Shown piece by piece: positions 35,701 to 61,776 of a stretch of 64,000 nt of DNA. Under the pieces are notes generated by a model. The model saw only the letters and a program-made list of their open reading frames with translations. It did no database searches and was not told the DNA's origin. Source of the DNA: Monomorium pharaonis (lineage: Eukaryota; Arthropoda; Insecta; Hymenoptera; Formicidae); contig NC_050470.1 in assembly GCF_013373865.1 (NCBI RefSeq), positions 1 to 64,000 on the forward strand, given 5' to 3'. The translations under genes and the position numbers were made by a program. The number at the start of each line of letters is the position of its first letter. Position 1 is the first letter of the stretch.

Positions 35701-38700
35701 TATGCCTTTTTGCGATCGAAATTGTCCGTGTTACCAGAAGAACGTCACGGATCATTGGTTTCTAAGGACGACAGGCTGTTTAAAACCGCATCGGAGGAAC
35801 ACTTTCCGACCTTGCAGATTGAAGACTCTTACATCAATACCACGACTCTCGGACGGAAGAGATCAAAGATTGGAAATGCCGTTCTCGATTCCACGAGGAA
35901 TCGGGAGAACGTTTCACGACTGGGTCGGAATTCCTATGTGGAGTTCCAGAGAAATTCCAGTAGATATGAAGCGGACAGGTACAGTTTGAATGCCAGCCGT
36001 CTCGAACGAATCGAAGCTGGACTTCAGCGGGAGAGTATCGCTGGTTGCTACAGTTTTTTTGACGGGAGTTTATTATCTCTTCGGGAAAACAACGAGTTTC
36101 GACACAGCGAGGATATCATACGCGACAAAACGGATTTTGTTGTTGGCAAAATCGAAACTGGAATAACGGAGAATTGCAATGTCGATCTCGACATGATGAC
36201 CGCTATTAGAAGCAATAGACGGAATTCTATTTCGAGCTGCGAGCAGAGACTTTCGTCCCACTACGTGAGTTCGAATGAGTCTGGCTATGACAGCGACGGC
36301 CCGCGAGGTGAATCTGTGACAGCCTTGGAGAACGAAGGACTTAAGTGCAATTCGGACACTAGCAGCGTAGTGGACTCGGAGGGAGACAAGCCTATAAGGA
36401 GTTCGACACCGAGCGAGTGCCAGGATCAGGAAAACTCCCAGAATGTTGGCAGGATCAGGCAGAATTCTGACGTGGATGAGAACAGGCCGGACGCGATTTC
36501 TCGGATGAATTTCGAGAGAATAGACGGTCTCAGGTGGCATCAGAGCGGATCTGGGCGGATGTTACCTAGTATTCACGGAACATCCTTCGAGGAGGAAGCC
36601 GTGTCACGATTAGAGGACACTCCGCTTCCGAGCTGCGAGGATAGATTGAACCTTTTGCAGGATACGGCAAAGACGCTGGACGTCTCGCCTCACCGTATAA
36701 GGTTGCAGCAGGACAAGACAAGATTTTTAAGCGATATTATCCAACCTTTAACGAGGGTACGACGATGTTGTCTGATACAATTGCACAAGAGAGACCCTAA
36801 GGAGAGTCTGGGAATTCGATTGGCGCAACAAAGATTAGGGGATCTGCGATACATCGTCGTACAGCTCGAAAGTGAAGGCATCGCTCATAGGTGAGAGAAA
36901 TTTATCATAGATATTTCTAATTTATTAAGAATGCAGAAGATAATAAAAATATAGCATCTAATTTTTCTGACTTTTTTTACCCTAAATGATTTGAATATTT
37001 TTTCAATAATCTTTTTTAAGATAAATTATTATTTCGATCGCAGGGACGGTAGACTGAGATTGGGCGATGAGATAGTCGAAGTCGAAGGTAAGGAATTAAA
37101 AACGCTGGAAACTCTCGAGGAAGTTCAGGAGTTTCTGAGATCTTTTACCGGTAATACGGTGCGACTAATGACAGCATACGAGGAGACGGTGCCGCAAGTA
37201 TACGAGAATCCGCCGCCAACCATGCCCGGCGAGTACGAGTACCTGGAAAACGCAAAGAATCTGTCCAGTATGTCGTTGATCGACACCGAAGCGAATCACG
37301 TTTCTTCATCGGTCGAGAAGAAAAAGAAGAAGAAGACGACGATGACGACCGATGGTGACGCGGAGTCACTTGAATCAAAAAAGAGGCCCGACTTCCTGCC
37401 GCTTTCATGTTTATCTGAAAATCAAAAGAACACCCGCAGCAACATGGAGCCCGCTACAGAATCGCAACACTATCTGTCGAGACACGTGGCCAGATTCGAG
37501 AAGGGCTACGGCAAACCCAGTTTGGGCTTCAGCGTCGTAGGTGGCAAGGATAGCCCCCGAGGTGACATGGGGATCTTCGTGAGAAGGGTCTTTCCCGGCG
37601 GACAGGCCGACATTTCCAGATCGTTGTTTCAAGGTAGAGTTTATTAAAAAAAAGAAAAGAAAGAAAGATATTTTCCACGCGTAATAACAGTATGCGAGAT
37701 TGTAATTTTAATTATTACGCCAGATACATTTGTCGCTCTGTGTTATAATTTCGACGACGAAATGTCAGATTAATGGCAATTAAATTGTTGTATAATATTT
37801 GTTACGTGCACTATCTACTTAACAATTAGCGTAATGTGTACGTCACTTTGATGCGCTTCTATGCGGCGAAATATCGCGCGTTGTGTTTCACAAGTTGCCT
37901 CAAAAACTTTTTCGTTCGAGAGCTATCAATCGCGAGGATAAGGGAACATGCATGACGACGCGTCGAACGCACGTTCGACGGACGGTCTCGTGTATTCATG
38001 ACGATGCGAGGATACCGCCAGACAGCTGTCGAATCTTTAATCCGACAGCTAACGCCGCGCGCATATCTAAACAGTCGCGGCATATTCCGTTTTTCTTCTG
38101 GTCTTTTTCTTCTTCTTTCTCTTTTCCTCCCCTTTTGCCTTTCTCCGCTTCTTTTCATCGCAAGACGATACCTCGTGTCATTGACAGCGCCAGTATTAAT
38201 GTATCTCTTCCTGATATCTTTATCGCATTATTAGAACGTTTTATGTACGAGATGCTTACATATGTATATGTATATGCAAATCGTTTTCCGTTTTTAAATA
38301 TTTGGTATTTTTTTACATCGTGAGTTGTCCTGATGGACGGTTATTAAATAAGAAAGGACAGAGAAGTCATTCGGTCAGATATTCGCGGGGAGTTGACGTG
38401 CCGATAACCAGGAAGGTCGTTAGACGCGTTTCGCGTTCTCATGTCTTGAATTTCAACCGAGCCCACCACTTTTTACGCTTGCATCGCGGTTTCCTCGTTG
38501 CCCGCCGTTCCTTACCGCATACTTGAGTAACGGGCTGGTAGTTGATCGGCTTGCATAAGCGCAAGAGATAGCATCCCGCAAGAACATCCTCGTCACGGGG
38601 TCATTGGCAGCTTCAAGGGTTACTTTTTGGTCATTAAACTTTATTGATATTATCTGGATGCTTTTTGAAAGAGGGAGACTGCGATAACTTCGAAGCTGCG

Positions 38701-39063
38701 AACTCTGCGAGACTATTTTTACCATTCCTCATTAATTATTATTTCGAATTAATCACGATCTTCAAAGAAATTGAAAATATTCCAAAATATATTCTCTCGA
38801 TTTTTAGGCGACGAAATCTTAAGTCTAAACGGACAAATTTTGAAAGGCCGCACTCATCAGGAAGTTATCGAGTTGTTTAAGACGGTGAGAGAAGGTACAG
38901 TTGAATTAGAGATTACAAGAAGACACAGGTATGATTTATAAACATTTATTTATAAGGCGGATTGTGTTAAAATAAAAATATTGGAAATGTAACATGATTA
39001 ATGAAAACTGATAATGATTGTTGCAGATATTCCAAAAGTACTGTAAAAAGTGCACCGTATTAA
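32774..39063 (+). CDS. Large scaffold protein with two C-terminal PDZ domains (pro-IL16/PDZD2-like)
   Basis: PDZ scaffolds of this type bind C-termini of membrane and signalling proteins at the cortex (family knowledge); the partner here is unknown. The first coding exon starts after an acceptor (CCTTTACAG at 32773); ATG 32781 has an in-frame TAG just upstream, which fixes the start. Coding exons 32781-33096, 35012-36890, 37044-37633, 38808-38928 and 39027-39063 join in phase to 980 residues. Residues 1-690 are largely disordered and Ser/Arg-rich (MFKRLSKSRRHSADD..., SRTNSQDLE), with an Asn-rich patch. PDZ1 (about 690-780) has ESLGIRL and a GDEIVEVEGKEL segment; PDZ2 (about 878-965) has PSLGFSVVGGKDSPRG, MGIFVRRVFPGGQAD and GDEILSLNG. 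The C-terminus is STVKSAPY. A second donor at 33085, 12 nt before the chosen one, is also in phase. The 5' exons are upstream and unresolved. A fly counterpart such as big bang is possible but not proven. Confidence 0.88.
33981..34000 (+). repeat. (CT)n microsatellite in the first coding intron of the plus PDZ gene
   Basis: Ten CT units followed by further CT-rich sequence to about 34020. The intron (33097-35011) otherwise shows a CpG-rich patch at 34.25-34.74 kb, possibly regulatory, and no recognisable exon. Confidence 0.9.
35131..35196 (+). repeat. AAT-rich coding repeat (Asn-rich tract)
   Basis: ATC/AAT/AAC codons encode GINNNNNNINNND and then SNNNIE inside the plus PDZ protein. The run of near-identical AAT codons marks a coding microsatellite likely to vary in length. 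Confidence 0.85.
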
Positions 39064-39389
39064 ACAGTATGGATAAAGAAGAAACTGCCCACCGGAAGTG
39101 CTCTTTAGATTTAGATTAATCTACTATCGTTCACATGGGGAAAACGGCGTTTTAGAATTCTAGTCTATCAAAAGAAATCTATGACTTCTCAAACGTTTTT
39201 CTCTTACATAATTTATTTCGCGCGGTATATTTTGTAACTGCCTTGTAGATTATTAGTTTTAATTATTAATAGACTATTCGCGTACTGTGGTATTATAATT
39301 GTTAACGTCTTTAACGTTTAAGGTTTTATACAAATAACGTTATATGATAACGTAGAACTTATTACATGCATTTTTTAATCATAGAGGAC

Positions 39390-39395
39390 AATAAA
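39390..39395 (+). terminator. Poly(A) signal, plus-strand PDZ gene
   Basis: Canonical AATAAA downstream of the stop at 39063 in an AT-rich 3' UTR. Confidence 0.6.
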
Positions 39396-39475
39396 AAGAT
39401 GTTCTTTATAGGTACTGAACGGGGTATCGCATATCCAGATTATTATTAATCAAACAATTGTTATTAAATAACTGT

Positions 39476-39481
39476 TTTATT
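39476..39481 (-). terminator. Poly(A) signal, minus-strand PDZ gene
   Basis: TTTATT on the plus strand reads AATAAA on the minus strand, 107 bp beyond the stop at 39588. Confidence 0.55.
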
Positions 39482-39587
39482 TCTAGCGAATTCTGAAAAT
39501 GTACAGTATATACATGATTTGTATTTTACATAATTTACCATACCCCTCCCCCCCCCCCGTCATCTCTCGTTCAGATCTATCAGCTTT

Positions 39588-39797
39588 TTACGTGTCTATT
39601 AGCAAAAGATCTGCGCACGACTTGGCTTTTGATATTCTGAAACAGAAAAGCGACCAGTGAAATAAACGAAATTTGAATCGAATCTATATAAGCAACATAT
39701 AAATAAATAATTTTTCTTTTCTTCTATATATATATCTCTAATAATAATTTTAATTTAAATGAAATATTGATTAAAAATGTTGTTTTAAGTAATTTAA

Positions 39798-39836
<39 letters not shown>

Positions 39837-42800
39837 TAAATTAATATTTTATTTAAATTAATGCATTAAAAATACAGTGAAAATAAAATACCATTAATAA
39901 ATTTTTTTATTACATATTAAATATTTAAGAGTCACTTACTGTGATTCACGATTTTTCATTCGTCTACACAGGTGTAAAGCAACCGGCCCACTTTTAATAT
40001 TGCGAAAAAGCTGTACGGCTTCACGATGCGTCAAGTCGTGGCAAACTTGGCCATTCACAGCCAAAATCTCGTCTCCTGCACGCAAACGGCCGTCTTCGGC
40101 TGCCTGTCCGTTAGGCAATACCGACTTTATGAAGATGCCTACAACATAAATTGAATATAAGGTATAGAAATAAGAAAGGCATTATTATGATCCAAAATTA
40201 ATTAAGAAAGAATTAGAATTTATAAACAAACTTATGCGAGCGACGAAATTAAGATATTCTGATATATTTTATTACACAATTAAAAATAATTCATATGAAT
40301 TATTCGAGTTCATGTTTGAATTAATTGAAAAAAAAATACGATAAAACTACACTCATAATTACCGATGCTTCCTTTCGGACTATCTCTTCCGCCAACTATG
40401 GTAAATCCCAAAGATTTCTTTCCGGCGCCTTTTTCGAAGAGCACTGTAAGGAACGTAGACACCGTGTTTCTCGGCCTTCTGGGAAGAGTACAGAACTTTG
40501 AGACGCTCTGCGTAAATCCGCTATCCATGTTTGTCGTAAATTTTTCGGATGAAATCGACCTATTTGACTCGTCTTTTTTGTCTCGATGACATCTGGTCTG
40601 ATGTTTTCTGAAGTGATGCAATCCGGGTGAACTTTCGACGATTACTCCGTGACCGTCTTCCATGCTAACGTTTTCGTAATCCACGCTGCTCTCCTTTAAT
40701 TTTTTAGCTTGTTGTTCAACATCCGAAAACCGCGAGACGACGATGTCGATGTCACCGGGTCCACTACCGCTACCCAGAATCTTTTTAGCTTCCGCCATAC
40801 TTAGACCGCGTAATCTTTTCCCATTGACAATCAGAATTTCGTCACCGATCCTCAGAGTACCCTCTTTATCGGCTAGTCCGTTTGGTACCACGTGAGCCAC
40901 CAAGTAACCCGGACTGGACTCTGCGGTTTTTGCGATGAAGATACCGAGACACTGATCTGACGTCTCCTTGGGAAGTTTCACGACCATCGTCTCTGTTGCA
41001 TAGGTTCTACTTCTCACCACTTGTAAACCAGAACTACGTTGCTTCCGTTTGGAATCCCCGTCTACAGTTCTTTCCTCTGTTTCCCGATGTTCCGTGTTGT
41101 TCTCCGCGGAGACGCGAACTGCTTGCCGATCTATCAATGTACCATTCGCGGCTTGACAGATGCTCGAATATTCCTCAGTAAGAAGATTCAGGCCGGAGTC
41201 TTTGTCCTTGACTCTGTCGTAATACACATCCAAACTCGCGAAGAGTCGCGCGGTTCCATCGATATCTGTGGCGAACGAGAACGGCCTTCTAGGCGGAAGC
41301 TGAGGTGGCGATCCTAGACAAGAGTCATTGTGGCTACTGTTGTTCAATGGTCCGGAAGCGCCGCTGCTACACCTATCGTCCAGAAGGGAGCTGGTGGCGG
41401 AATCGTTATCTAGAATCCCGGAATCATTGTCATCCTGATCTTGATCCTCGTACAGCGGATTTGTTCGTAGCTCCTCGAGACCCGGCAAAGTGCCGTAAGA
41501 GAAGCTACGTAGTCTCCGTCTCTCTCGGTCTTTGCAATCCTTCCTGTAGATCTTCGCGATCAGCTTGTTCGTTGAGCTCTTCAGGTATCTGTCCTGCATC
41601 GCGCGGAATTTTGCCGCTAGACAACTGGACGGCGTGATGCTGTCGAACGCTGTCGCGTTCTTCTTGAAAATCGTTTCACTGGCGTGCCTAGGTACTCCCG
41701 TGTCAACCCTCACCTGATCGATGGATCGATCGGCGCCACGGTTTGTCTCGAGGAAGCTCTGATCAGTTCTCTCCCATCGATAATCGTGAGGCATCGCGTC
41801 CTCCCGAACTGAATCTCCTTCTTTCGGTTGCCACTCGGATTGTTTCCGAGGTGTCGAGGTGCGAAAGCCTAAGAAGGAGAATCGCTCTTCCTGCTGCTTT
41901 TTGTATGATAACCTGCTTTGCGACTTGGCGCGTCTCTTTCTCTTGACATGGCCGTTCCCTTCCTCCGTGATGTCCTTCAGGTCAGACTCGCAGACAGACC
42001 GCCGGAACTCGTTCCTGGTCAGACCGCGGTGTCTCAGCTCGCACATGGAACGGAACTGGATTCGTTCCGCTTCTTCGTCGTCGCCATCGTTCTCGTCCCC
42101 ATCGGAATTGCGATCCTTGAAGAAACTCAGTCTGGTGCTCTTCACGCGGTCCAGCAGAGGATTCCGCTTCTCGCATACTCTTCGTCGTTCTTCCTGAATT
42201 TTCTTCTTGTCCTTCTTGTTGGCAGTTCGCTCGGTCGTCACTTGGGAGGTTTGCACATTGTAGCAATTTCTCTCGGATTCGGAACTCGATGATTTTCTCC
42301 GGGCCCATCGCACTGGCGATATATCTGAGAGAGAAGGATGAAGGTATTAATAAATGGTGCACAGCAGGCGGTAGAATGCAAAAATATGTATACATATATA
42401 ATGTTAGGAGACGTATATTATGTGCTTATTTATAACAAAATAATTACTTTTCTGTTTTTTTTTTTCTGAAATAGACTTATTACTTAGCTCTTTTTATGTA
42501 TATTTTTTAAATTATTATATTTTAAAAATATAATATAATATTAAAATATAAAAATGTAATATTATATTTTAAAAATATAATATAAATATATTTTATAAAT
42601 ATTTTATAAATAAAATGTCGTACAAAATTTCAGATGAATAATATAACATAGTAAATTGTGTATCCACATTTTTGACAATTTGTCTACAAATCTGTCTAAG
42701 AACACAAGACCGATCCAAACTCTACCACTTCTAAATTGAAAATGACTACTTTGAGTGCTAGTCGCGACAATACTGATAGACTTGACAAATCTGCTTCCGT

Positions 42801-44848
42801 GAAGTATGATGTCTTGTACAGGATATGCATAAAACAGGATATGCCTATGAGCAATTTGTATTATTACAGAATATATTCAGATGATTTTAAGAATGGAGCG
42901 GCATAACAGCCTCTAATTAAAAAATAAAATAAATGACAATATAATTATTTTTTACATACATTAAGTCGCTGATTTCTTGTATTTATTAAATAAAAATAAA
43001 AACCAAGTTATATCACATTATATAATATTAATAAAATGATTATTAATCGAAATAATTACATTATTGTATGTATTAATATTTCTTTATCTAAAGAGAGAAA
43101 AAGAGAGAAGGGGATGGGGGAGTTTTATAATACATTAAAAAAAATTTTAGAATTACATAGCGAGTTAATTTAGAATAAGATTTATTAAAATAGACAACAA
43201 AATTTTACCATTAATCATAATCAATAATCACAAAGGTAAAAAGTAGAGGTGTAAATTATTAATTATATTTTTTTCTATTGTAGAGAGTTCGAACGCGACT
43301 TTGCTTGATAAAAAAAAAAAAAAACGAAAATCATGTAATACTAATTGATGTGAATGTAAGAACACGGACTTGCGTGTCATTATAAAATGTGTGTTAAAAG
43401 CAACACTGATACTAATTTATTTCGCAGTATACTATAGCTTTACGAAACGAGGCTCTGACAGCAATTGAGATAATGCAGCAAGTAACGACAATCACTATCA
43501 CGACCAGGCTGTTTGGACTTCAAGGTGAGCATGCGGGATTTACTCATTTAAATTAGTTCGTCATCATAAACGGCAAATCATTTGTACTCGACTATCCTTA
43601 ACAAATAAGAAAGCTCTTAACAAATAGGGGTCGATTTGTCTTTATATTTGCGATTTGAGCAAAGCCAAAAAAACCAGTTGTTGAATGAGTAATTTTGTGT
43701 ATACGTTATAGTAAGGAATGCGTAAACCGGATACTGTAAAAATAGATCGGATACTTAAGTAACTTCTTATCGTTCTCTAAGTCATGTCTGACGTCGAAAC
43801 CGCGCGACTACGTTATCTCACCTAAAAGTTCTCAGAAATAAATTATATTTCCTGATGTTAAAATGTTTCATAATTATGTGGTTATAAATAATCAGATATC
43901 GTTACCCATTAGTCCGCGTTGCTAACTACCTGTATCCCATACTTTATGAACGTGAGAAAGGAAAATACTTACAATCAGATTCTTTACATATTAAGACAGA
44001 AGAAAGATTATCAAATTTTTATTCTTGCTCGCTAATAATATAAAAAAATTGTTCAATTTTTCTAAAAATGAAAAAATATAGGCAAAATAACTTGAGTTCT
44101 TTATAATAATATGTTATAACGAATTAATTAATAAGTATCATACAGAAGATAACGTACTATCAAAAACGCAAAAGGAATTTTTTAATTAAGGACCTTTTCC
44201 GGCCTGTTTTCCAGCTACCATCTCTCAATTGGCGGTTACTATAATTAGCTGGACGATTCATTGCGGATTGTCATTGCCATCATTGTCGCCGTTACCGTCA
44301 ATTGCATTGCAAAGTCCTATAGGACGCGTATACGGTCACGCATGAGGATTGCGCGTCCTCGACAATGATCCTTTATATCAACGGGCATTCGCGTAGGCCG
44401 GCGTAATGTCAATTTGCTTCTATTCTGGCTTTCCAGCCAGTCACGCGGGAACTCAGCTTGACGGAATGTTGAGTCGTAATCCTTCGCATTCAATATGGAA
44501 TCCCGATTCAAATCTTGCCACGCACACGGCAGGGCGAGACACGTAAAGACGCGTGTACGCGCGGCACGCAAAACGATACGATATTTTTGTAAAAATTAGC
44601 CTGATTCTCTCGGCGATGGGGATAAACGGAGGATCAACTCGACGGCTGTCGCGTATATAGCCGAGCGTAGTTTATCCTCTTCCTATAGTGACTAGATGAT
44701 CGTGCCGCCATTTCAGGCAACTTTTTACCTCTGCATCGAGTTCTCGCATGGAAATGGTAGGATGTCTCGTTGACATCCTCGTCGGCTCGAAGGGGACTTA
44801 GGCGCAGGAGTCTCGGTGCCTCGGCGTGGCCGCGAAACCAACGCATGT
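39588..44848 (-). CDS. Second scaffold protein with two C-terminal PDZ domains, tail-to-tail with the first
   Basis: Minus-strand exons 44729-44848 (ATG at 44846), 40363-42324, 39940-40138 and 39588-39636 (TAA) join in phase to 775 residues. Residues 1-480 are charged and low-complexity (KKDKKKIQEERRRVCEKR, an acidic DGDENDGDDEEAE patch, SYGTLPGLEELRTNPLYED, and a PPQLPPRRP SH3-ligand-like motif). PDZ1 (about 485-575) has CLGIFIAK, HVVPNGLADKEG and GDEILIVNGKRL; PDZ2 (about 662-755) has KSLGFTIVGGRDSPKG, GIFIKSVLPNGQAAEDGRL and GDEILAVNG. The 3' exon is supported by a GTAAGT donor and a long pyrimidine acceptor (TTTTCTGTTTCAG); without that splice the protein stops two residues later (SQ*). 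The first exon opens with an acceptor-like TTGTTACAG, so 5' UTR or further coding exons lie upstream. The role is inferred as cortical scaffold or adaptor. Confidence 0.85.
39801..39832 (+). repeat. (AT)n microsatellite in the last intron of the minus PDZ gene
   Basis: Sixteen AT units between the last two coding exons (39637-39939). Confidence 0.95.
42325..44728 (-). other. First coding intron of the minus PDZ gene
   Basis: Mostly AT-rich, including two near-identical TATTTTAAAAATATAATAT blocks around 42519-42540 and 42565-42586. A CpG-richer segment at 44.2-44.6 kb is open on the minus strand (44317-44571) but has no convincing donor, so it was not taken as an exon. Confidence 0.5.
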
Positions 44849-58800
<13,952 letters not shown>

Positions 58801-58989
58801 CTGATAGTCGATCCGACGTACTGATCTATTCAATAAGGAATCCGCTGAATCATTATCGGTGATTTCCCTTCCCAGTGAAATATTCGGTACCTCGTTTTCC
58901 TCGGAGGGCACAACGTCACGATAATCCAGTGATGTACGATTTATTTTATTACTTTCCTTTTTTTTTCTATTGAGATGCGAGTACGATCG
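58801..58989 (-). other. Candidate coding exon of unknown gene
   Basis: A 63-codon open segment on the minus strand ends exactly at a good donor, GACTATCAG|GTGAGACC. Its translation looks protein-like rather than random: acidic and Ser-rich, with VVPSEENEVPNISLG and EITDNDSADSLLNRS. A weak acceptor-like CATTCTAG lies at its start. It ends in phase 0, so it cannot splice directly to the exon at 44848, which needs a phase-1 partner. It could be an exon of an isoform or of another gene. Confidence 0.3.
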
Positions 58990-59067
58990 CTAGAATGTGA
59001 CGACGAGGCGCGGACGCGAGCAAATTTCGCTCGATCCCACCTGATCGAGCGATCACGGAGAACTAAA

Positions 59068-59289
59068 CTAAACGCCGAATGCGTCTTGCTCCTCGACGCT
59101 TCTTGTCGCCGCGGAGCGGGAGAGCAGAACCGTGACAAGCCCGATCGGCGCCCTCGAGCCACTTAGTTTTCCCACTCGTGACCAGTCTGCTTCCGTTATT
59201 TCTGAAACATGCATACTTCCGGGAGATCCATGTGGAATACTGTCCGATTTTTTTAGAGTCGATCGTTTATCTCGTGGAACCAAAGACAC
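59068..59289 (-). other. Candidate coding segment of unknown gene
   Basis: An open minus-strand frame with low-bias composition, including LVPRDKRSTLKKSDSIPHG and HVSEITEADWSRVGKLSG. It lies just upstream of the candidate exon at 58801-58989 but in another frame, and no convincing donor/acceptor pair joins them. The start at 59289 is GTG, so if real it would continue from upstream. Unrecognised. Confidence 0.22.
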
Positions 59290-61409
59290 GAATGCTTTTT
59301 CTGCCCGATGAATTTTCCAATTGCAAATTTAAAACAAAATAAAAAGTTAAATAGATTAGCAATTGTTATTATTATTATTATATTATTATCTTATTTTATA
59401 TCTTATATCTTTTTGCGTCTGATCAGGATTGGAGTTTTAGTATGCTCACAAAGCTTTCAGAGTGTTTCTGACAATATCTGAGTTATTATAAAATAACTTA
59501 TAATAAAATAACTGAAAAAAAGAATTATCCCGATCAAAATAGTCACCTAGGAATCCGACAGATTTTATTTGTTTTTGTTCTAACGTAAATTATTGTAGCG
59601 CCAAATTCTCGCGTGTCACGTACACTGTTACAACATTGTCGCGGACTTGACAGTATTAACGTATTAATATTTCTTTAAACATTTGATAAGCACGTTATTT
59701 GATTTGCACGAAAGAGATAAATTCTTTGCGAAACACTTGGACGTATTCACAAATTTTCGTTGTCCACGCACGTTCGACGATAATTGTAAAGATAATAAAA
59801 CAGAAAGCTGCGTTGCATAAAATAAGCAAACAGAAGATACAAATAATGAAATATGAATAAATCTCGATTAGATATCGAGGAATTCGTTGTTTCTTGATTG
59901 GAAATTAAAATTATATTAACTCATATGTCGCTAATGTGTAAAATAATATTCTCAGGTTTGTTACCATGCACATATCGATCTGCAATAGGATATATAGAGT
60001 CTTAGGTTTCAGATACGGTTAAAAGTTTTCTATTAAAACACACATTATTAGGGATGTGAATAGTGAATAGGAATGTCGGATAGGGATATTATCCGGCAAT
60101 CATGTAAAAAATAAAATTTTAATTTTATTTGTTTTTACAATATTAAATAAAAGATTGTAAATTAAAGATTAGAATTTAACTAACTTGAATAAAATGGATT
60201 AGGATTAAAATCTAAGTGATCAAAATGTAATCTCTTTCTAATTCAATATTTTTAATTTTTGATGAGTATTTGATACAGCTAGGCTTTAACAATAATAATA
60301 TAAATAATAAAAAAACTCAAGCACTATTTAACCTTGCTGCTTGTTTAAATTTACTATACGATCATATGTTTTACAATCAATATGTATATTTTATATATAT
60401 ATAATTCAAAAAAATTAAAAAATAATTTTTATAAAAAAAAATCTTACATATATTAATAGACAAAGTCATCAAAATACTAAAGTATAAATTTTTAAATAAA
60501 ATATTAGAAAAAAATATAAGCGTTTGTGGACAATCAGACTAAGAACACAGAAGTAATAAACATAGTAACGTAGTTTTTAATTAAGAATGTTTATATTTTT
60601 AATCACAAATTTCTTATACAAAATTATATAACATAGATTACTTATTGAAAAGATGGATTGAAATATGAAATCGGACGTTGAAAACTTTCTGATCTAGTTT
60701 GCTCAAATATTCAGGTACGGTACACTTGAAATACCGGAAACAGCTGCTCTTTTTGCACAGGTGTCCACTTCCGGAAAAACGGACGACTGACTCGCCATCT
60801 CGCGGTTATTCCCTAGCGCTATCACGTGCCACGAGCGAGAGCCAATAAAGTGGAGAACAATCTAATAGAGCCGCGTCGCGTTCAGTTGGTACAGGATTCC
60901 TCTACGTCCTGGCGACCCTGCTCTCTGCTCGCTGATTCGCGATTGTTGCCGCGGACAGAGCTGCCAGATTTTGCCGGGTTGCCCGGCACGGTAGGCCGAC
61001 GCATGCGCTTACGAGTTGAAATACAGTAACGTATCACAAATCTGTAGACTCTTGTGACTACACACTCAGGTGTGCGTGGATAAGTAGAGAGTAGAATGTT
61101 CACATAATGATAAAAAATACACATTTTTCTGTAATTAAGAAAAATATTTTATTTGGCAAAAATACTACTGAGATATCCTCTGTACTGAGAGTACTGGGCC
61201 CGCCAAAATTAAGCGCCCATAATACACATAACTGTATTTGCCATCCATTACACATGCGCGGCTTGACCCATGGCGGGGGGTCTGGCAGCACTGGCCGCGG
61301 ATGCGATATACAATTATCTGTCCGTTCTTCTAGCTCTGCGCCTCTGCCACAGATTATAAAGTAAATAGATAATCAACTCCCATAGTTTGATCTGGAACAG
61401 TGTTTCGAA
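59290..61409. other. Non-coding stretch with a CpG-rich patch
   Basis: 59.3-60.7 kb is AT-rich with a (TTA)n run near 59367 and no gene seen. 60.76-61.03 kb is CpG-rich, with ATCACGTGCC (an E-box) and an initiator-like GTTCAGTTGG near 60880, suggestive of a promoter; 61.18-61.36 kb is a second GC-richer patch. The plus-strand open frame at 60826-61029 is not recognised. Confidence 0.4.
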
Positions 61410-61442
61410 CGCCACCTGGGCGAATATACATAGACGAACTAA
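61410..61442 (+). promoter_or_regulatory. 33-bp block with CTCF-like core, left copy
   Basis: CGCCACCTGGGCGAATATAC followed by a diverged seven bases and AACTAA. The reverse complement contains CCAGGTGGCG, matching the core of the CTCF motif (AGGTGGCGC-like). A copy with 27 of 33 bases identical, in the same orientation, lies at 62677-62709. Function is inferred from motif similarity only. Confidence 0.45.
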
Positions 61443-61776
61443 TATTCAATATGGCCGACCTCTAATATAGTATATATATATATTTATTAATATTTCTTAG
61501 ATAAATTTAATACCGTAGTATTTATTTAGTTAGTAATATTTATTTGGAATATTTTAATTTTGGTGTATTAAAACATTACAAATAAATAATTAATTACTAA
61601 CAAAATAAATACTTCGAGTATTAAATTTATACTTATATTAAATACTAAGGAATAATACAAATAAAAAGACAAAACTATTCTATATAATATTTTTATTTTT
61701 AAAAACATGCTTAGAAACATGTATTGACAGAACTTAAGAACAAATAACGTGCTATTAAAGCTATAAAATATAATAT

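Larger units (their letters stand above)
39064..39587. other. Intergenic region between two converging PDZ genes
   Basis: It holds the 3' UTRs of both genes. AATAAA at 39390-39395 serves the plus gene (327 bp after its stop), and its reverse complement at 39476-39481 serves the minus gene (107 bp after its stop). The two cleavage sites should lie within some tens of bases of each other. A run of 11 C lies at 39548-39558. Confidence 0.7.

Noticed and set aside
39936..40118. Minus PDZ gene ending at the stop at 39936
   Set aside because: The stop overlaps a consensus GTAAGT donor with a strong, phase-matching downstream exon, so it is treated as the intron-retained form.
44317..44571. Open minus-strand segment inside the first coding intron of the minus PDZ gene (RQAEFPRDWLESQNRSK...)
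   Set aside because: No convincing donor, and the flanking exons already join in phase without it. It remains a weak alternative exon.
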